From the NCBI RefSeq assembly GCF_016906535.1, contig NC_057384.1, positions 186,001 through 250,000 on the forward strand: a stretch of 64,000 nt of DNA. Reading direction: 5' to 3'. Positions 46,964 through 60,321 of the stretch are shown here, piece by piece. Under the pieces are notes generated by a model that saw nothing but the letters and a program-made list of their open reading frames with translations, searched no databases and was not told the DNA's origin. The stretch's first letter is position 1, and every line of letters begins with the position of its first letter. This DNA comes from Rhizoctonia solani (Eukaryota; Basidiomycota; Agaricomycetes; Cantharellales; Ceratobasidiaceae). The position numbers and the translations under genes are program-made.

Positions 46964-47892
46964 TGAGCACCTCCGTTTATTTTACTTTGTCCGGTCCCTG
47001 CAACCATGAATTTTAACAAAATGGCAAGTCGCGAGTAATTAGCTGTGGGTTCGCTGGGCTTGTGATCCAAGAAATTACAAACCGAAGAAGGGGCGCTTGT
47101 GGTTTGATGACATGCAGAAATTTGGTCAGTTTATCCATTTCCAATATCAGCAGGTGGCTAGCGTTTGCTGTGGCTATGTCGTCCTGGGTGCTCAATGGTA
47201 GAATGTTCTCTTGCTTCACATAAGTTATATGAGTCCAAGTATATAGGCTAATGGTAGATTGCGCTCATGGCTTGATAGGACTGTGAAAGTGAGCGTCCGA
47301 ACTGCATTGCCCAGACCAATGCTTGGCTATTTTTATTTTCTCTCCAATTTTCACTAACCCTCATAGTCGCCGGGGTGAGTCGCTATTCCCTCGACTCAAA
47401 TAAAACCTTGATGCCAACTATAAAATTTCAGACGACTTTAAATGAAGAAATCAGTCTACCTCAAACGGCTCGCTTCACCTAATGTTTTCACAATAGCAGT
47501 TGATCAAAAGTATCATCATGGTATTATTTCTATACGATCTCACAACACCGTATCATTACATGCCGATATACATCGAACAGAGAATTAGGTACAAAACAAG
47601 CCGGGGAGATCAACACCGCCACAAACTCAACGACTTTCTACACGGACCAACCAAGTCAAGAGCTCTGGTTATGAATCTAATACTCCACCTTCTCAAGCGC
47701 CCTTCCACTGACTTGAACTTTGCCTATCATCGCTCCAATACTCTATAATCACAATCGATAATTAGCAACATTCAGTATTTATGCCAAACTTGCAGGGCTC
47801 ACAGATTCTACTAGCTGCGAGTTATATTCGACACTCAAATCGGGTGGCGTCAACTGTCAAAAAAGGTGAGCAATTGCAACGGGCCAAAACAT
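46964..47892. other. Intergenic, no gene seen
   Basis: About 930 bp between the DUF2009 start codon and the end of the left lectin-like gene. The last ~130 bp resemble the 3' flank of the right lectin-like gene, so the duplication includes 3' flanking DNA. Confidence 0.45.
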
Positions 47893-50800
47893 CTAATAAC
47901 GAACCTGCATCATATATCCGAGCTTATACAGATCACGTAAGCCTGTGTATACAGTCACAGACATCAAGTAGCCCAACTCACAATTTGGGCTTCGGGGAGC
48001 CTAAACACAATACCATCCGATGCTCACTGATATGCATCGCAGCTGGGTTCCCATGCGCTGATGCTTGGGGTGCAAATCCAAAGCCGAGAATACCGTGGGC
48101 CGTGGCCGCCTGCTTGATCAATGTCTCCTTGGTCGCGCCGCTAGCTTGTTCTGGAGTATGAATCTTGATGAGGATATCTTTGAATCAAGCTGTCGAGGCG
48201 ATTAGAAAATCACCGACACGATAGTTCGTAGGACTTACTATCCAGCAGGCAGAGCGGCCAAAGAGCCTTGGGGACGAAATCTCCTTGGAGTATGCGTTCG
48301 ACTACTTCTTCGGGGTCTGAGCATCACAAGGCCACTCGGACCAGCGTTTATTACCAGGCAGTCTCATAAACTGGTCCGAATGCTTCATCAAGTCCGATTT
48401 GAACCATGCTCCACGATCGATATTGACGAGCGAAACCCGGAAGCTAATGTCGAGTTTGACACTTTCTGCCGAGAGACTGGATTCGCTTCGTAGCCAGCCC
48501 ACAGTCCAACGCCGACCGCAGCATCGTCCCATGTCGTATTAGGAACCTCGGTCGAAATGTTGACGATGGACCAGCGCGGGTCGTTGGAGTACGGGAGGTG
48601 CACTTGTGAAATCGATGTCTGAAGGTTGAGTGCGTACCGCTCGGACGACGCCCGAATGAGCTTTATGTAAGCTTCGATAAATGCCTGATGCTCGAGAATC
48701 TTGGATTCCAGTGAAGATCGCAGTTGCATATTGGTGCCGTCTGGTTTCGTCATTGTTTCCTGTGCTCGTTTAAGAGTGAGAGAACGTGTAGCGTGCATCA
48801 GTTTACGATCGATGGCCTTGATAGCTCCCAGGCGGTTGGATACAGTAGCGAGGTCGAAGTCCCGATCATTAGGCTCGTCGGACAGAGGGGTATCGTGAAT
48901 GCATCGAAGCAAGCTAGCAACTGAGCTGTTGGAATCAGATTGCTTGAGAACTTGTTTCTGGGCAAGATTGATGGCAGAGATCGGGTATTCAGACTCGAGT
49001 TCGCGTTGAAGATCGTCGCGTTCTTTACCAATGATTGGACTTCGAGCTCTAGATCTTGATAATCCTCAACACTCGACCGAATGAAAGGAATCAGTTGAGC
49101 GGTAAGAGAATCCATATCAGATAACTTCCGGTCCTGTCAAACGTGATTTAATGATCCGTAAAATAAGGAGGTAATTTCTGAGCAGCTTACTAGTTGAGAT
49201 TGAGCACCGCGAATCATGATTAAGCTCCTCAGGATCCAAGAAGTCTGACTTGCTTCATACCTGTTCTGGTGGTCAGATTATTTATAATTGGTCGAAGAAA
49301 TCACACTCACCAATCAAACGGCGTCATCGTAATGGGGAGTGTCGGCTTAGACGTATCTATGTAGCTTCGGCCCGACTTGCGGAACAAGGACCTCGCATCA
49401 TGTAGCGATTCGCAACCCGTCTTGACATCCAAATATCCCATCAGCTCTGTTTCCGTAGTGTGCGCTGGTTATTTGTGGTATTGACTTGAGTAGTTGCAAG
49501 AGATTCTCCACTCAATATAGCACGAGTAGGTGACTGATATCTTGAGCGTATAAGGTATTTGGTTGAGATAAGGATTTAAGCTGCGTCGCACCAAGAGCCA
49601 CAGCTCCAGTATTGATATTCAGTTGTGTGGGGCTCGTAGCCGTCGACTGGTTCATTTCGTTCGCAAAGTTAATCCGAGCAGTGATATCCCAAGGCTGGGG
49701 TGTAACAGACTCCAAATAATTCGCATTGCCTTGTCTGATGTAGCAACTTGATTTGCCTCTGGTCGAAGAGGATCGACGACTTCGTTTGAGGTGATAGAAT
49801 TATTCAAGCTCGTTGAAGTGGCGCTTTGCTCAAGTTGAGACAAGTGCTGAAGGATTATCGCCCGTTGAATGTTCAAACTTCTGCTGATTTCGGTATCCGG
49901 ATTGGGGATCAAGCTGTAGAGCAAGCTTTCGTATTCCTGAATAATGATCTGCCATTAGGACCAGAGACAAACTTGGCAACATCGAAGAGCTCGTCCGAGA
50001 GTTTGGCATTTAATTCAGGCACAATATCTAACAGACGCGTTAAAGCGAGTAAAATGGAGGGTAAAAAACACTCACTCGAGGTGAAGCCGTTGTAGGAAGA
50101 TGATACTCCCACATACATCGAGGAAATTTGATCCACGCGCCTGGCGGGAAGTTGAAGCGATATGTACCGGCCTCCAGAAGGTTTGAATATGAATCGAAGG
50201 CGTTCATAAAGTATGTCAACGAAAGGCGTATTTGAGTCCACAATTGGCGCTTCCTGTACCGGCTCCGGCAAGCAAGGACTACTTGAACGGGGAGGGCTGG
50301 GAGGAATAGATGTAAGTGGCACGTCCTCGATATGAGAGCGGGCTCTTCTGGTAGAGGAATGGCAACTGGGAAAGTCGGTGTGGTCGATTCTTCCGATAAG
50401 ACGGGATCTTCGAAAGGCGCATCACCCATTTCTTCGACTGGTAGGTACGGTTCAGGAAGTTCGCATATATCCTGTTCGACCTCGACCACGATATCAGCAT
50501 CTCCGTTAAAAGGAGGTTCCGAACACACATCCTCGTCTTCGTTCCCATCACAGGTCGAACAAACTCCGTAGCTGGACCCTCTATCGGCTTCCTCCAACAC
50601 GCCTTCGTCAGTATCGACGGGGGTTTCGGCTCCACAAATAATAGGCTCGTCTCCGCAGCACCCATCTGCTGGCTTGTATTCTATGCTCGCGTCGTTGTGT
50701 TCTTCGTTGACTTCGTCGCGTTCGGCCTCGTCACTGCATGGATTGGGGCAAGGATCGGGGCAAGGACTGGGGCAGGGTTGCGCATCCGCACACTCGTGAG

Positions 50801-52169
50801 CTACCTCTGTTGATTCCGTCTCCTTGATTTGGACAACTTCGCAAGGCGCTGGACATTCTTCTGCTTCCTCAAGCACATCGCGAGCACCCAAATCGGGACT
50901 TGGCGCCTTTGTAATCGGCGAGACATCGAGTCCAAGGCAGAGTTGGTGCCCTTGGATAGACCCAGGAAAATGCATTCCGCATCGAGCCTAGTGGGATGGG
51001 GAAGCATTCAGGTTGTTTGGTTCCATCGACAGATCCAGATCCTAGTCGACCTATATTGACTGCACCAGTGATATCGACGAACAAAACATTTAGACTCGAC
51101 CACGCGAGGGAGTAGCCTGAGAGCGCAATAGGAGTGCCTGGCATTCCACGAACCTCAAAGCGATAGGATCGACGAGCCCGGTTAGAGGACCAAACGATGC
51201 TTTTAAAAGTGCTAGAGACCATGGAGTAGAAAATCGGTTGGTCGGCTTGGTAGGAAGCCATCTGTACGCAAAAAGGTGTGGGTGGGGTTTCCAATATCAC
51301 ACGCTGAGCGGCAGATACATAGGATTCATCGTCCTCGAGCTCGCGCCAAGGACCTGTGGTGAGAGTACCGTTACATTCCCAGATTTCCTGTGTATTGAGG
51401 GTGATACTAGTACATATTGAGTTAGTTGTATGGCAAAAGAGCAACAGAGACTTACTATGAGATCGTGAAATTATTACCGGACATGAGAGCTGTGAAGGGG
51501 GTACAACGCGGAATGCTTAGCCGCCCTCGAAAGAGGGTTCCTTGGAGCTCGCCCAACTCATTCATTCTTTGTATTCCAATATGGCCGGAAGATGTTTGGC
51601 TGAGTACCAATTGTTAGCGATAATAGGTTGATTTTATTAACTCTAGCTTACTAGAAGAAGTCAAACTGTTACCATCGCCGGCACGTAAGACGCTAGGCTG
51701 AACGACAATACTAGTTCCAAGATCAGGAGGGTATTCGCTCTCGCTCGAAAGAATAGAAGTATATCCTACACATAGACTGATAAGCGGACGACATCGAATG
51801 GCTTTGGTCGTACTCACCAGTTTCCCATTTCCAGTCAGACTCCATACTGCAGCGTCGCATGACAATACTCCCATCTGGAAGCTGATAGAAGAAGTTTGCT
51901 ACGTTAAGTCGCTCGATAGTGCATGCCGCAAGTTTTGAGTCAGGGTGAGCAGTGTCAAGCACTCCTCCGTCGGTCCAGAGAGATCCTTGAGTTCGCCGCC
52001 CATCAGGGAGCGGCAGATAATTCGGCAGGCTGGCGTTCTTTGCTCTATCGTGGCCAAACCGACAGTTGACATCGAGGATATTGCCTCCCTCGCCTACAAC
52101 GACGACCTTGAGACGTTTCCCGTTAAAAGCGCTGACAGAAGCGATAGCACCAATAGGAGTTTGTGCCAT
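47893..52169 (-). CDS. Lectin-like beta-propeller protein, copy A (left)
   Basis: ATG at 52169 (MAQTPIGAIASV), stop TAG at 47893-47895; many ~50-nt introns. The N-terminal ~350 residues show repeated short strand motifs (GKRLKVVVVGEGG, ANFFYQLPDGSIVMRR, LNVLFVDITGAVNIG) like a six-bladed propeller of the fungal fucose-lectin type, though this identity is only moderate. An acidic Pro/Cys linker follows (50.3-50.8 kb; PCPSPCPDPCPNPC), then a domain with LSDELFDVAKFVSG (about 50.0 kb), a helical region with heptads (49.1-48.7 kb), and a compact C-terminal domain (QVHLPYSNDPRW, GLWAGYE, WFKSDLM). No signal peptide seen. Net single-base losses near 48487, 48313 and 48265 disturb the C-terminal frame relative to copy B. 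Sugar specificity and role are unknown; recognition of foreign or self glycans is a guess. Confidence 0.6.
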
Positions 52170-52689
52170 GAGTGATATTGTGTATAAGAGGTGCAGTTAC
52201 TTCGAATATTTTAAATCTATGTGAGAATGTGTGTGTCTACTTTGAGGAACCGAGAGCTGTTTATATGGGACGATGCGATATAGTTCCATATTCAGGCGGA
52301 GGCGCCATTGCCGGGCTCGGGAAGAGCCTTCGATACAGCCTCTCCGACATCGGCTTCGGACACCAAGATACCGGCGTAGACCACCATATCCTTCACGGCA
52401 TCAAATGTGGCGGGAGCAGAGGTGGAGGGTACCATCAAGCGTTCCTGATGGCCGTGGAGTGCACACGGATGACCGATTCCCGAACGGCAAATTGTTCCGT
52501 TGACGTTACCGTTACCACTAAATGGACCCGTTTCAATACCCATCGTAGAGATTTTGGAAGCAGCAAGGGCTCTGAATACTGTAAATAGCAGGTTGTTTAG
52601 TTTGAGCACCTTGGACCAATATGCGTAAGCCGTAGTACAACAAGCTGATTCTATCAGTACCACCATTGATGAGCATATTTCAGTATACA
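52170..52689. other. Spacer upstream of lectin-like copy A
   Basis: Holds the promoter of copy A. A patch near 52480-52530 (GTAACGGTAACG...GGGAATCGG) matches the corresponding spacer upstream of copy B (near 60140-60180), so the flank was duplicated too. A 132-codon minus frame (52690-52292) has no motif and is not called. Confidence 0.4.
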
Positions 52690-52930
52690 ACCCTTCATAT
52701 CCTTACTTTCATCAAAATAACGCTGAGAAGTCGGAATTGTTGAAAAGGTTTCCGGCTCGGCATTCGGGAACACTTATCACACTTTGGGTCCGGGAAATCA
52801 GTACGCGCACCGGCCTACCAATCAATTTTGGGTCGAAACGCTCATGATCATGCTTAGGAATAGCCCTACGCTGAGTTGAATGTGGATTGATTTTCTGTCG
52901 GCGCGAGTAATTGCGTTCCACTCTTTACAC
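52690..52930 (-). pseudogene. Alpha-glucan lyase 3' relic
   Basis: Reads HERFDPKLI and, after indels, SQRYFDESK, matching HERFDPTLI and SQRYYDKIK in the last exon of the glucan lyase at 60322-64000. Position relative to lectin-like copy A is the same as that of the intact lyase relative to copy B. Nothing else of the lyase remains upstream. It marks a duplicated lyase-lectin unit whose lyase was lost. Confidence 0.65.
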
Positions 52931-54569
52931 AGCGACATGGATATAATAAATTATTCCCTCAAGAAGCGGGAATACCCCTGTTATTTAGGTTAGGCCTCCT
53001 GACTTTTCCGTACGTGCCTTCGGCGTGATTATCCCTAAATATATTGGGGGAAGTCCCCTTATAATCATCCTTCGTTTGCATTTTCTGTACCTTGCCGATC
53101 GATACCCGTTGTTATATCCCTGAGTATCACCTCAGATCTGACTTACCGAGGCGGGGGCATACATCGCGTGATGGTAGCCATACCTTCATTTTCTTGCCGA
53201 TGAAAGGACGCCGACAAAGATCGGGGATTTTTCCGAACGGGTTCTATTACCTTTGGATACTAGGGGATACGAGGGACCGTCCCCTCCTGATCACAACCAT
53301 ACTTGATTAATACGGGAAGGCAAAACTGGGTCCATGAGTCGTGCGGCCATGCTCTAAGCGCCCGGCTATTATGCGACAGCTTTAATGGGCCAAAGATGAG
53401 CAATGTGCATGTGTATGCATAGCCCTATGCCGAATTTATCACAGCCAACAACATGGGCGGCCACCAATGACCGTATATGCACCTTTATCTCAACGTATCA
53501 GAAGCAGAGAGATATTCATGCTACGGATGCTCATTGGTAGAATGAAAAAATGAATCCAACTCATGAGCCCCATGAGGAGCCGGGGGAACGGAGGAAACTG
53601 ATGCAATCAAAAGTCTTGATTGTAAGATTCCTCAGTCTAATCCCAGTGGATAATGAGCTGAAACGCGCCCTAGATTCGAATGAAATTGCTAACAATCAGG
53701 TAGCAATCGTTAACTAGGCGACTGTCAGACAGCATTCAGCGGCCTTGCATGATTTTATTCCTCGACTGATAACGCTCTTCAGTTCTTCAGCAAGCGAGTC
53801 GTATTCTTATTATGCATGTATACGAGTTAGATTAAAATCAATACACTAGTAAATGGTCGGGTTCCACTCGAGTACTCTGGCTAAAGAGAATTCTAATTGG
53901 AGCAACCAGGTCCCCGGCTATATGGATTGTAAAAAACGTGAGCTGTTCAGATAATAGGATAGTAAATCTGATGCAAGGTCTGTCTTTACGCTAGTGGCAT
54001 ATCATCTTCATTTGTTCCAATCTTCAGATAGAAATGATTATATAGGAGCTAATTATGAAAGACGAAAACGCTTCCTATGGGATTGGCCCGAAAAGTCATG
54101 AAGGTCCTAAACAAAGGCGTATGCGCCCTCAGGAATCTGTTCGACCGTAAGGTATATAGATTAAGGACGAGCACTAAAAACAATCACTGGAACTTATAAG
54201 AGAATGCCTGGAATGGCGATAAAAAATTAAGATCCGATATGGTAAAATATGGCAAAAGTATTTCCGGGAGACATTAATTGGTATCCAACGCATGATTAGA
54301 TATCACTATTGTTGCACAACCGTGCTAGTGTTCTGTGCCAAGCAGCCTGGTCAAATTCCTTGATTGTACATGCAATCTTCGGTTCTTTCGAGTGCCCATT
54401 GACCATATTGAACATGATCCATGATGGTTTCGATGCTCTGTTACGCTGGTTAAAACTCGTATTTATGTCAATGCCAAATTCTTACCGATTCCACTATTCC
54501 ACTGTTGTACTCGATGCTCACATCGGGAGGAGTCAACTATGAAAAGGTTAAGCTATTGCCAAGTCCAAG
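52931..54569. other. Intergenic, no gene seen
   Basis: The site where the rest of the duplicated lyase would have been. I see no lyase motifs, transposon ends or other coding region. The right end (about 54480-54569) is the 3' flank of lectin-like copy B. Confidence 0.45.
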
Positions 54570-57500
54570 CTACCAAGTAACACGAACCTGCATCACGTAG
54601 CCAAGCTAATCGAATGAATGAGCCTTTGCTTTTTAATAGGAAAACGAGGTTCACTCACAATCTGCGCCTCGGGAAGTCTAAAGACGATACCATCAAAATA
54701 CTCGTTGATATGCATTGCCCCAGCGTTCCCATGTGCCGACGCCTGGGACGCAAACTCGAAGCAAAGAACGCCATGTGCCCCTGCAGCCTGGTCCATCAAA
54801 TCTTTTTGGTTATGGCTCAGGACCGAATCAGAATGGCAAGCAGGCTATTGAGGATATTAGCTGCGAACAGCGCCACACGACTTACAATCCAGCAGGAACA
54901 GCAGGCAGGGAGCCCCTTGGTTCAAAAGATCCGTGGAGTATGCGATCTACGATCTCATCCGAGGTCTGAGCGTCACGAGGCCACTCTGACCAACGTTCGC
55001 TATCTGGAAGTCTCATCAATTGACCAGAATGATTCATAAACTCCGATTTGAACCAGGCTCTGCGATCAAAGTTGACAAGAGAAACCCGGAGGCTGATGTC
55101 GAGTTTCACAGTTTCGACCCCCGGGGTTGTGCTAGTTTCGTAGCCGGCCCAAAGCCCAAAGCCGACCGCGGAATCCCTCCATGTCGTATTCGGAATCTCG
55201 GTCGAAATGTTGACAATAGTCCAGCGTGGGTCATTAGAATAAGGGAGATGCACTTGCGCAATCGAGGTCCGAAGATTGAGCGCGTATCGCTCAGAGCACA
55301 GTTGCATAGACTTCATATGAGCTTCAATCACACTTGATGTTCCAGAATCTTGGACTCGAGCATGGACCGTAGTTGCAGATTAGGGCCAACCGATGTTGAT
55401 ATTGTCTTCCGAGCGCGTTTGATGGTAAGCGAGCGTGTCTGGCTCAAAACCTTGCGATCGATGACCCTAATAGCATTTAAACGATCTGTGACCGATTTGA
55501 GATTGAAATCTGAGCCATTAAGTTGGTTGAGAGGACTAGAATGAACGCATCCAAGCAAGCTGGTACCAGAACTATCGGAGCTGAATTGTTTCAGGAGTTG
55601 CTCCTGGGCGGTAGCGATAACAGAAATAGATGTTCGGCCTCAAGGTCGCGCCGAAGTTCATCGCGCTCCTTGATTGAAGATTGGACTTCCAGTTCTAGTT
55701 CTTGATGATTACCGGAATCAGATTGGATAAACGGAACTAATTGGGCGGTAAGAGAGTCCATATCGGAGAGTTTCTGGTTCTATAAGAGATGTGCCACAGG
55801 CGTTAACAAGACTATACGAGAGAATTCTAGATAGGCGGCTTACCAATTCGGATTGGAGCATTACAATATCTTGGCTAAACTCGCCTACGCTCCAAGAGGT
55901 TTGGCTCGCCTCATACCTACCCAGGTATCCAGCTCCATTCTGTTTAGTAAAAATAAACAACTCTCACCAGTCTGATGGTTTCATTGCAACCGGAAGGGAG
56001 AGCTCAGACGCATCGACGCTACTTCGATCTAAATGACGGAATACAACCTTTGCATCATACAGCAACTCAGAGCTCGCCTTGACATCCAGGTACGCCATCA
56101 GCTCCTTTTCAGCACGCGTGCGCTGATAATCAAAGGTGCTTGAATGAATCACTGAAGGAAGTTCGCTCCAAATGCAGTATGAGCAGGCGAGCTAATATCC
56201 TGAGTGTATGCGTTGCTTGACAGGATAAAGGCTTGAATCGGGTCCCACCAGAAATCATGTACTTGGCCTGTACTTGCTTGCGCGAGGCTAGTGATTTTTC
56301 CCTGACTCATTCCATTCCTAAAGCTGGGCCGCCCGGTTACATCACCAAGTGATAGTGTGGTAGACTCCGAGATATTGCGCCTGTGACTTCCGGGGCCGTC
56401 GACTGGCCGGGTGACGTCGGCAATTGGACTTGAAATAGTAGACCCACTAGAGATCGCTGAAGTGAGGCTGTGATTGCGGGTTCTCGCCAGACGGTCACGA
56501 ATACCGTCCTTTGAGTCCCTAGGCATTTGTTGACCTCGGTGCCCGGATTGGGAATCAAGTTGTAGAGAAGTGTTTGGTATTCCCGGATAAAGATTTGCCG
56601 TTTGGCCTGATACAACCTTGGCGACGTCAAAGAGTTCGTTGGAGAGCTTGAAGTTAATTTCGGACATCATAGCTGGCAGGACATCAATTAAAATTCTCAA
56701 GCGGTAATACAGATATACTCACTCGAATTGAAGCCATTGTCGGTCGATGGCGCTCCCACGTGCATGGAAGAAACTTGGTCCAAGCGCCTAGCAGGGACTT
56801 GAAGTGAAACATACCGACCACTAGATGGTTTGGATATAACTGAAGACGATCGTAAAGTACGTCAAGAAAGACATGTTTGTATCCCCCAGTGGCGCTTTCC
56901 GTAGTGGTCCCGGTAATTGTGGCAAGCAAGGGGGTTTGGGATGGGAGGTTGGGAGTGGATGGTTCATCATCCAATGGGAGGATGTCTCGGATAGAGGAGC
57001 AACAACTAGCTGATCAGAATTCTTGGTCATTGTACATCACGGCCCCAGGCGCGCTACCAGCCCCACACACATCGGCTCGAATTCAGTGATCCCCAGGGTA
57101 AATGAGGGTCCTTCCGGACAGACAAGCCCGCCCTCCGGGTCGCGCGGAGAAACATCTGGGTCGCCACACAACGAACCGTGCTCACGGTCTATTTCCTGGT
57201 CTTCCCTCAACAATCCATCGTCTTCAGGACACCCTTCATCGCCTCTGGGGGAACAAGTGGTTCTTTCGACTTGAGAGGGATCTTGAGTTTTGCAAATGCC
57301 AGTCTTGTCCCCAACACACTCTCGTTCCGAGTCACAGTCCTTATTTTCGTCGTCGCATTGACTGTTTATCCCATCGTTATCAGCATCGCCATTACAAGGA
57401 CCATTGTAGGTCAGGGAAAGATCCGTGCATATTTCAGTAGATGGATCATCGCTGGGATTGATACACTCTTCGGGTGAGGGCTCAGAGGAGGAATTGATAG

Positions 57501-59747
57501 GAGGTTCGGAGTCTGCTCGGGGTAAGCACTGGGACATGGATCGGGAGAAGGTTTGGAGTTAGAGTCGGGAGTGGGATCGGAGGGTGAATCGACGCGGGGC
57601 TCGGGGCAAGGTCCAGAACATGGTTCGGAGGGAGGCTTGGTTTGGGGATCGAGACATGGTCGGGAATAAGTCTCAGAGCAGTTGGAGCAATCAGAGCAAT
57701 CAGAACAATCAAAGGAGGATTCAGAGGGAAACTCGACACATGGATCAACACGGGGTTCAGGACAAGGACCTTCACATGAGTCAGAACGAGGACCAGAACA
57801 GGGATCGGGACACGGGTCGGGACACGGGTTGACACATGGTTCTGCACAAGGACCAGGGCACTGTTCAGGGGCAGATTCAGGGTTAGGACACGGTTGAGAA
57901 CAAGTCTCGGAAGAACCGGAACATTCAGTGGAGGAGTCCGGGAAAGATCCATCACACGGATCGGCGCAAGGGCTGGCGTTAGTATTAGTGCAAGGATTGG
58001 GGGGAGTGGTCGCGCAGGGATCAGGACATGGGTTTTCACATGGTTGGAGAGGATCGAAGGACTCGGAGAAGGCCGAACAAGAATCAGAACAAGAATCGGC
58101 ATACGGGTCGGCACATGGTAGAGTACAATCTTCAGATGGTTTGGCAGGTGATTCGGGGTAAGTTTCAGACAAGTCCACGGGACAAGGACCGGGACAAGGA
58201 CCCGAAGGCTCGGCGGATGGATCGGTGCGTTGCAAGTCATCCTCAGAGACATCGGAGGAGGAATCAGAGATCGAGTCAAAGGAGGGTTCGGCACACAGAT
58301 CGGGACACGGTTTGGCGTCAATACCACCGCACGGGCCGGAATCGGGATTGGCATCTGGTTCAGCAGAAGTCTCGGGACAAGGATCAGCGAGAAGCTCCAG
58401 GTCGGGTTCGGCGGAAGGCTGGGGCCTGGGGGAATGGTATGGATCGGGATGTGCTATGGCTATCCCTGTCTCTGGAACATCGACACCACCATTCGGCACC
58501 TCTTGATCGCGAGAGACATCGAGTCAAGCGGATAGTCAGGACTTTTGGGTAAACCCCAGGAAAACACATTCCGCATTGAATCGACCGGAATGGGAAAGCA
58601 CCCCGACACCCCGATTTTGCCGGCAGACCCAGCGGCTCGAGTTGACCAATGTTGACTGCTCCGTTGACGTCCACATATAGGATACTCTGGCTCGACCAGG
58701 TTGATAAATGTCCACAGAGGGCAATAGGGGTGTCCGCTACTCCGCAGCGCACAAACCGATAGGACCTGCGGGCGCGGGATGACGACCAGACTATGCTTTT
58801 GAGCTCGTTGGGAAGTATGCAGTAGAAAATCGCTTGCTCGGTTTGGTGTGAAGCCATTTGTAAGAAATTGGATGTTGGCGGTGTTTCTAGTGTCATACGC
58901 TGGGCGGCTGATATATAACATTCATTTTCTTCGAGCTCGCACCCAGGATCATCGGTAAGGGTGCCAGTGCATTCCCATATTTCTTGCGTTTCGAGAGTGA
59001 TGCTATCGTATATTCAGTCGCTAGTATAGTACAAGCCTGGGTCAACTTACTAAGAGATCGTAAAATGACTGCCCGAGGTGAGTGCTGTGAAGGGGGTACA
59101 ACTAGGAAAACTAAGTTGTCCTCTAAACACGGGCCCTTTTACTTCGCCCCGTACAGTCATCTTCAGTATCGCAAAGTGACCGGAGGAAGTTTGGCTAAGT
59201 ATAGACGATGAGTGACATGAGACTAATTATGTTGTATTCGACCTACTAGAACAGCGTCAGGTTGATATCATCCCCGGCGCGCAGTATGCTTGGCTGAACG
59301 ACAATGTTGGTCCCGATTTGGGGAGGGTATTCACTCTTTCCCGATAGGACAGAAATAAATCCTGCGCGTGGAGTTATTGGAGAAGGACGACGTAATGCTC
59401 TGATCCAACTCACCTCTTTCCCACTCCCACTCGGATTTCACTCTGCAGCGCCTCATGACAATGCTACCATCGGGGATTTGATAGAAGAAACAAGCCAAGT
59501 TATGACGCTCGATGGTACAGGCAGCAAGCTTCGAGTAGGGATGAACGGTATCGACTACGCCTTTATCTTTCCAAACCCATTCTTGTGGTCGACCCGGACC
59601 AGTCGTGCATAGGCTGTTTGGCCTTTGATCTCCAATCCGACAATTGACGTCCAGCATGCGACCTCTCTCGCCGACAACGACGATTTTGAGGTGTTTTCCA
59701 TCGATACTGGTGACCGAAGCAATGGCGCCAATAGGAGGTTGATCCAT
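54570..59747 (-). CDS. Lectin-like beta-propeller protein, copy B (right), with large Cys/Pro linker
   Basis: ATG at 59747 (MDQPPIGAIASV), stop TAG at 54570-54572. Tandem paralogue of copy A with the same layout: propeller-like N-terminus (GKHLKIVVVGERG, ACFFYQIPDGSIVMRR, SILYVDVNGAVNIG), linker, LSNELFDVAKVVSG domain (about 56.6 kb), helical segment, and a C-terminal domain with QVHLPYSNDPRW, GFGLWAGYE, WFKSEFM and NEYFDGIVFRLPEAQI. The linker (57.5-58.4 kb) is a ~300-residue Pro-Cys-acid-Ser repeat, far longer than in A. Net single-base losses near 57518 and 55331 break the frame. No signal peptide or membrane helix seen, so dense cysteines in a probably cytosolic or unconventionally secreted protein are puzzling. 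It lies 575 bp downstream of the lyase on the same strand. Confidence 0.6.
57510..58430 (-). repeat. Coding minisatellite: Pro-Cys-Pro-acid repeats
   Basis: Degenerate 12-nt units (plus-strand GGATCGGGACAC type) encode PCPDPC, PCSGPC, PCADPC and similar, interspersed with Ser/Glu-rich spacers and a run of CSDCSDC. Only the minus-strand frame keeps regular Cys and acid spacing; it is the one continuous with flanking domains. Expansion by replication slippage or unequal exchange is the likely origin. Confidence 0.75.
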
Positions 59748-60321
59748 CTGCGAAATATCACGGAATAGTTAATAGTCGACTGTAGTGATGCGGAGTATCT
59801 TGGGGATGGGAGTGTCGCGTTTTGGAGGATAATACGCCATATATGAACGTCAGCACATAGTTCCATGGTCAGAGGTCGCAGAGTTGCCGAGCTTCAACTG
59901 GATAGCCAGACACTGATATTCTTCGGCAACGAGCCCTCCGTCGTCTGTTCCGTCTTCCACACACGGGCCCACATTTCCCGCGACTTCGGCTATACCAGAA
60001 ACAGAATGACCATGATATGGCGAACATTGCCGTACAGCCAACAGCTGTCAACCACAAAAGGCCGACTCGTTATTTTGGGCAAGAGTGTCGATCGAGTGTG
60101 CTATAAAGTGTTCCTGGTTGTCGAGAAGAGTGCTGCACATCCAATTCCCGAGCCGCCAATCATTGGTTTCCATTACCGTTACCGCTACGGAGTCTCCCGA
60201 CCACAATCCCTTTTTGGGGTCCAGCGTGGGTCCAGCCGCTGGATATAAGAATCCCGGCTACCTGCACCGAATAAACATTTACGCGCATCAACGTGAAAAA
60301 AACACCAATTCTGTATTAAAA
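59748..60321. other. Spacer between glucan lyase and lectin-like copy B
   Basis: Holds the lyase 3' UTR and the copy B promoter. Shares a patch (near 60140-60180) with the spacer upstream of copy A. No gene supported. Confidence 0.4.

Noticed and set aside
57482..58552. Other frames through the Cys/Pro repeat, on both strands, giving long low-complexity proteins
   Set aside because: Any frame through a 12-nt repeat stays open. Only one minus-strand frame is continuous with conserved flanking domains.
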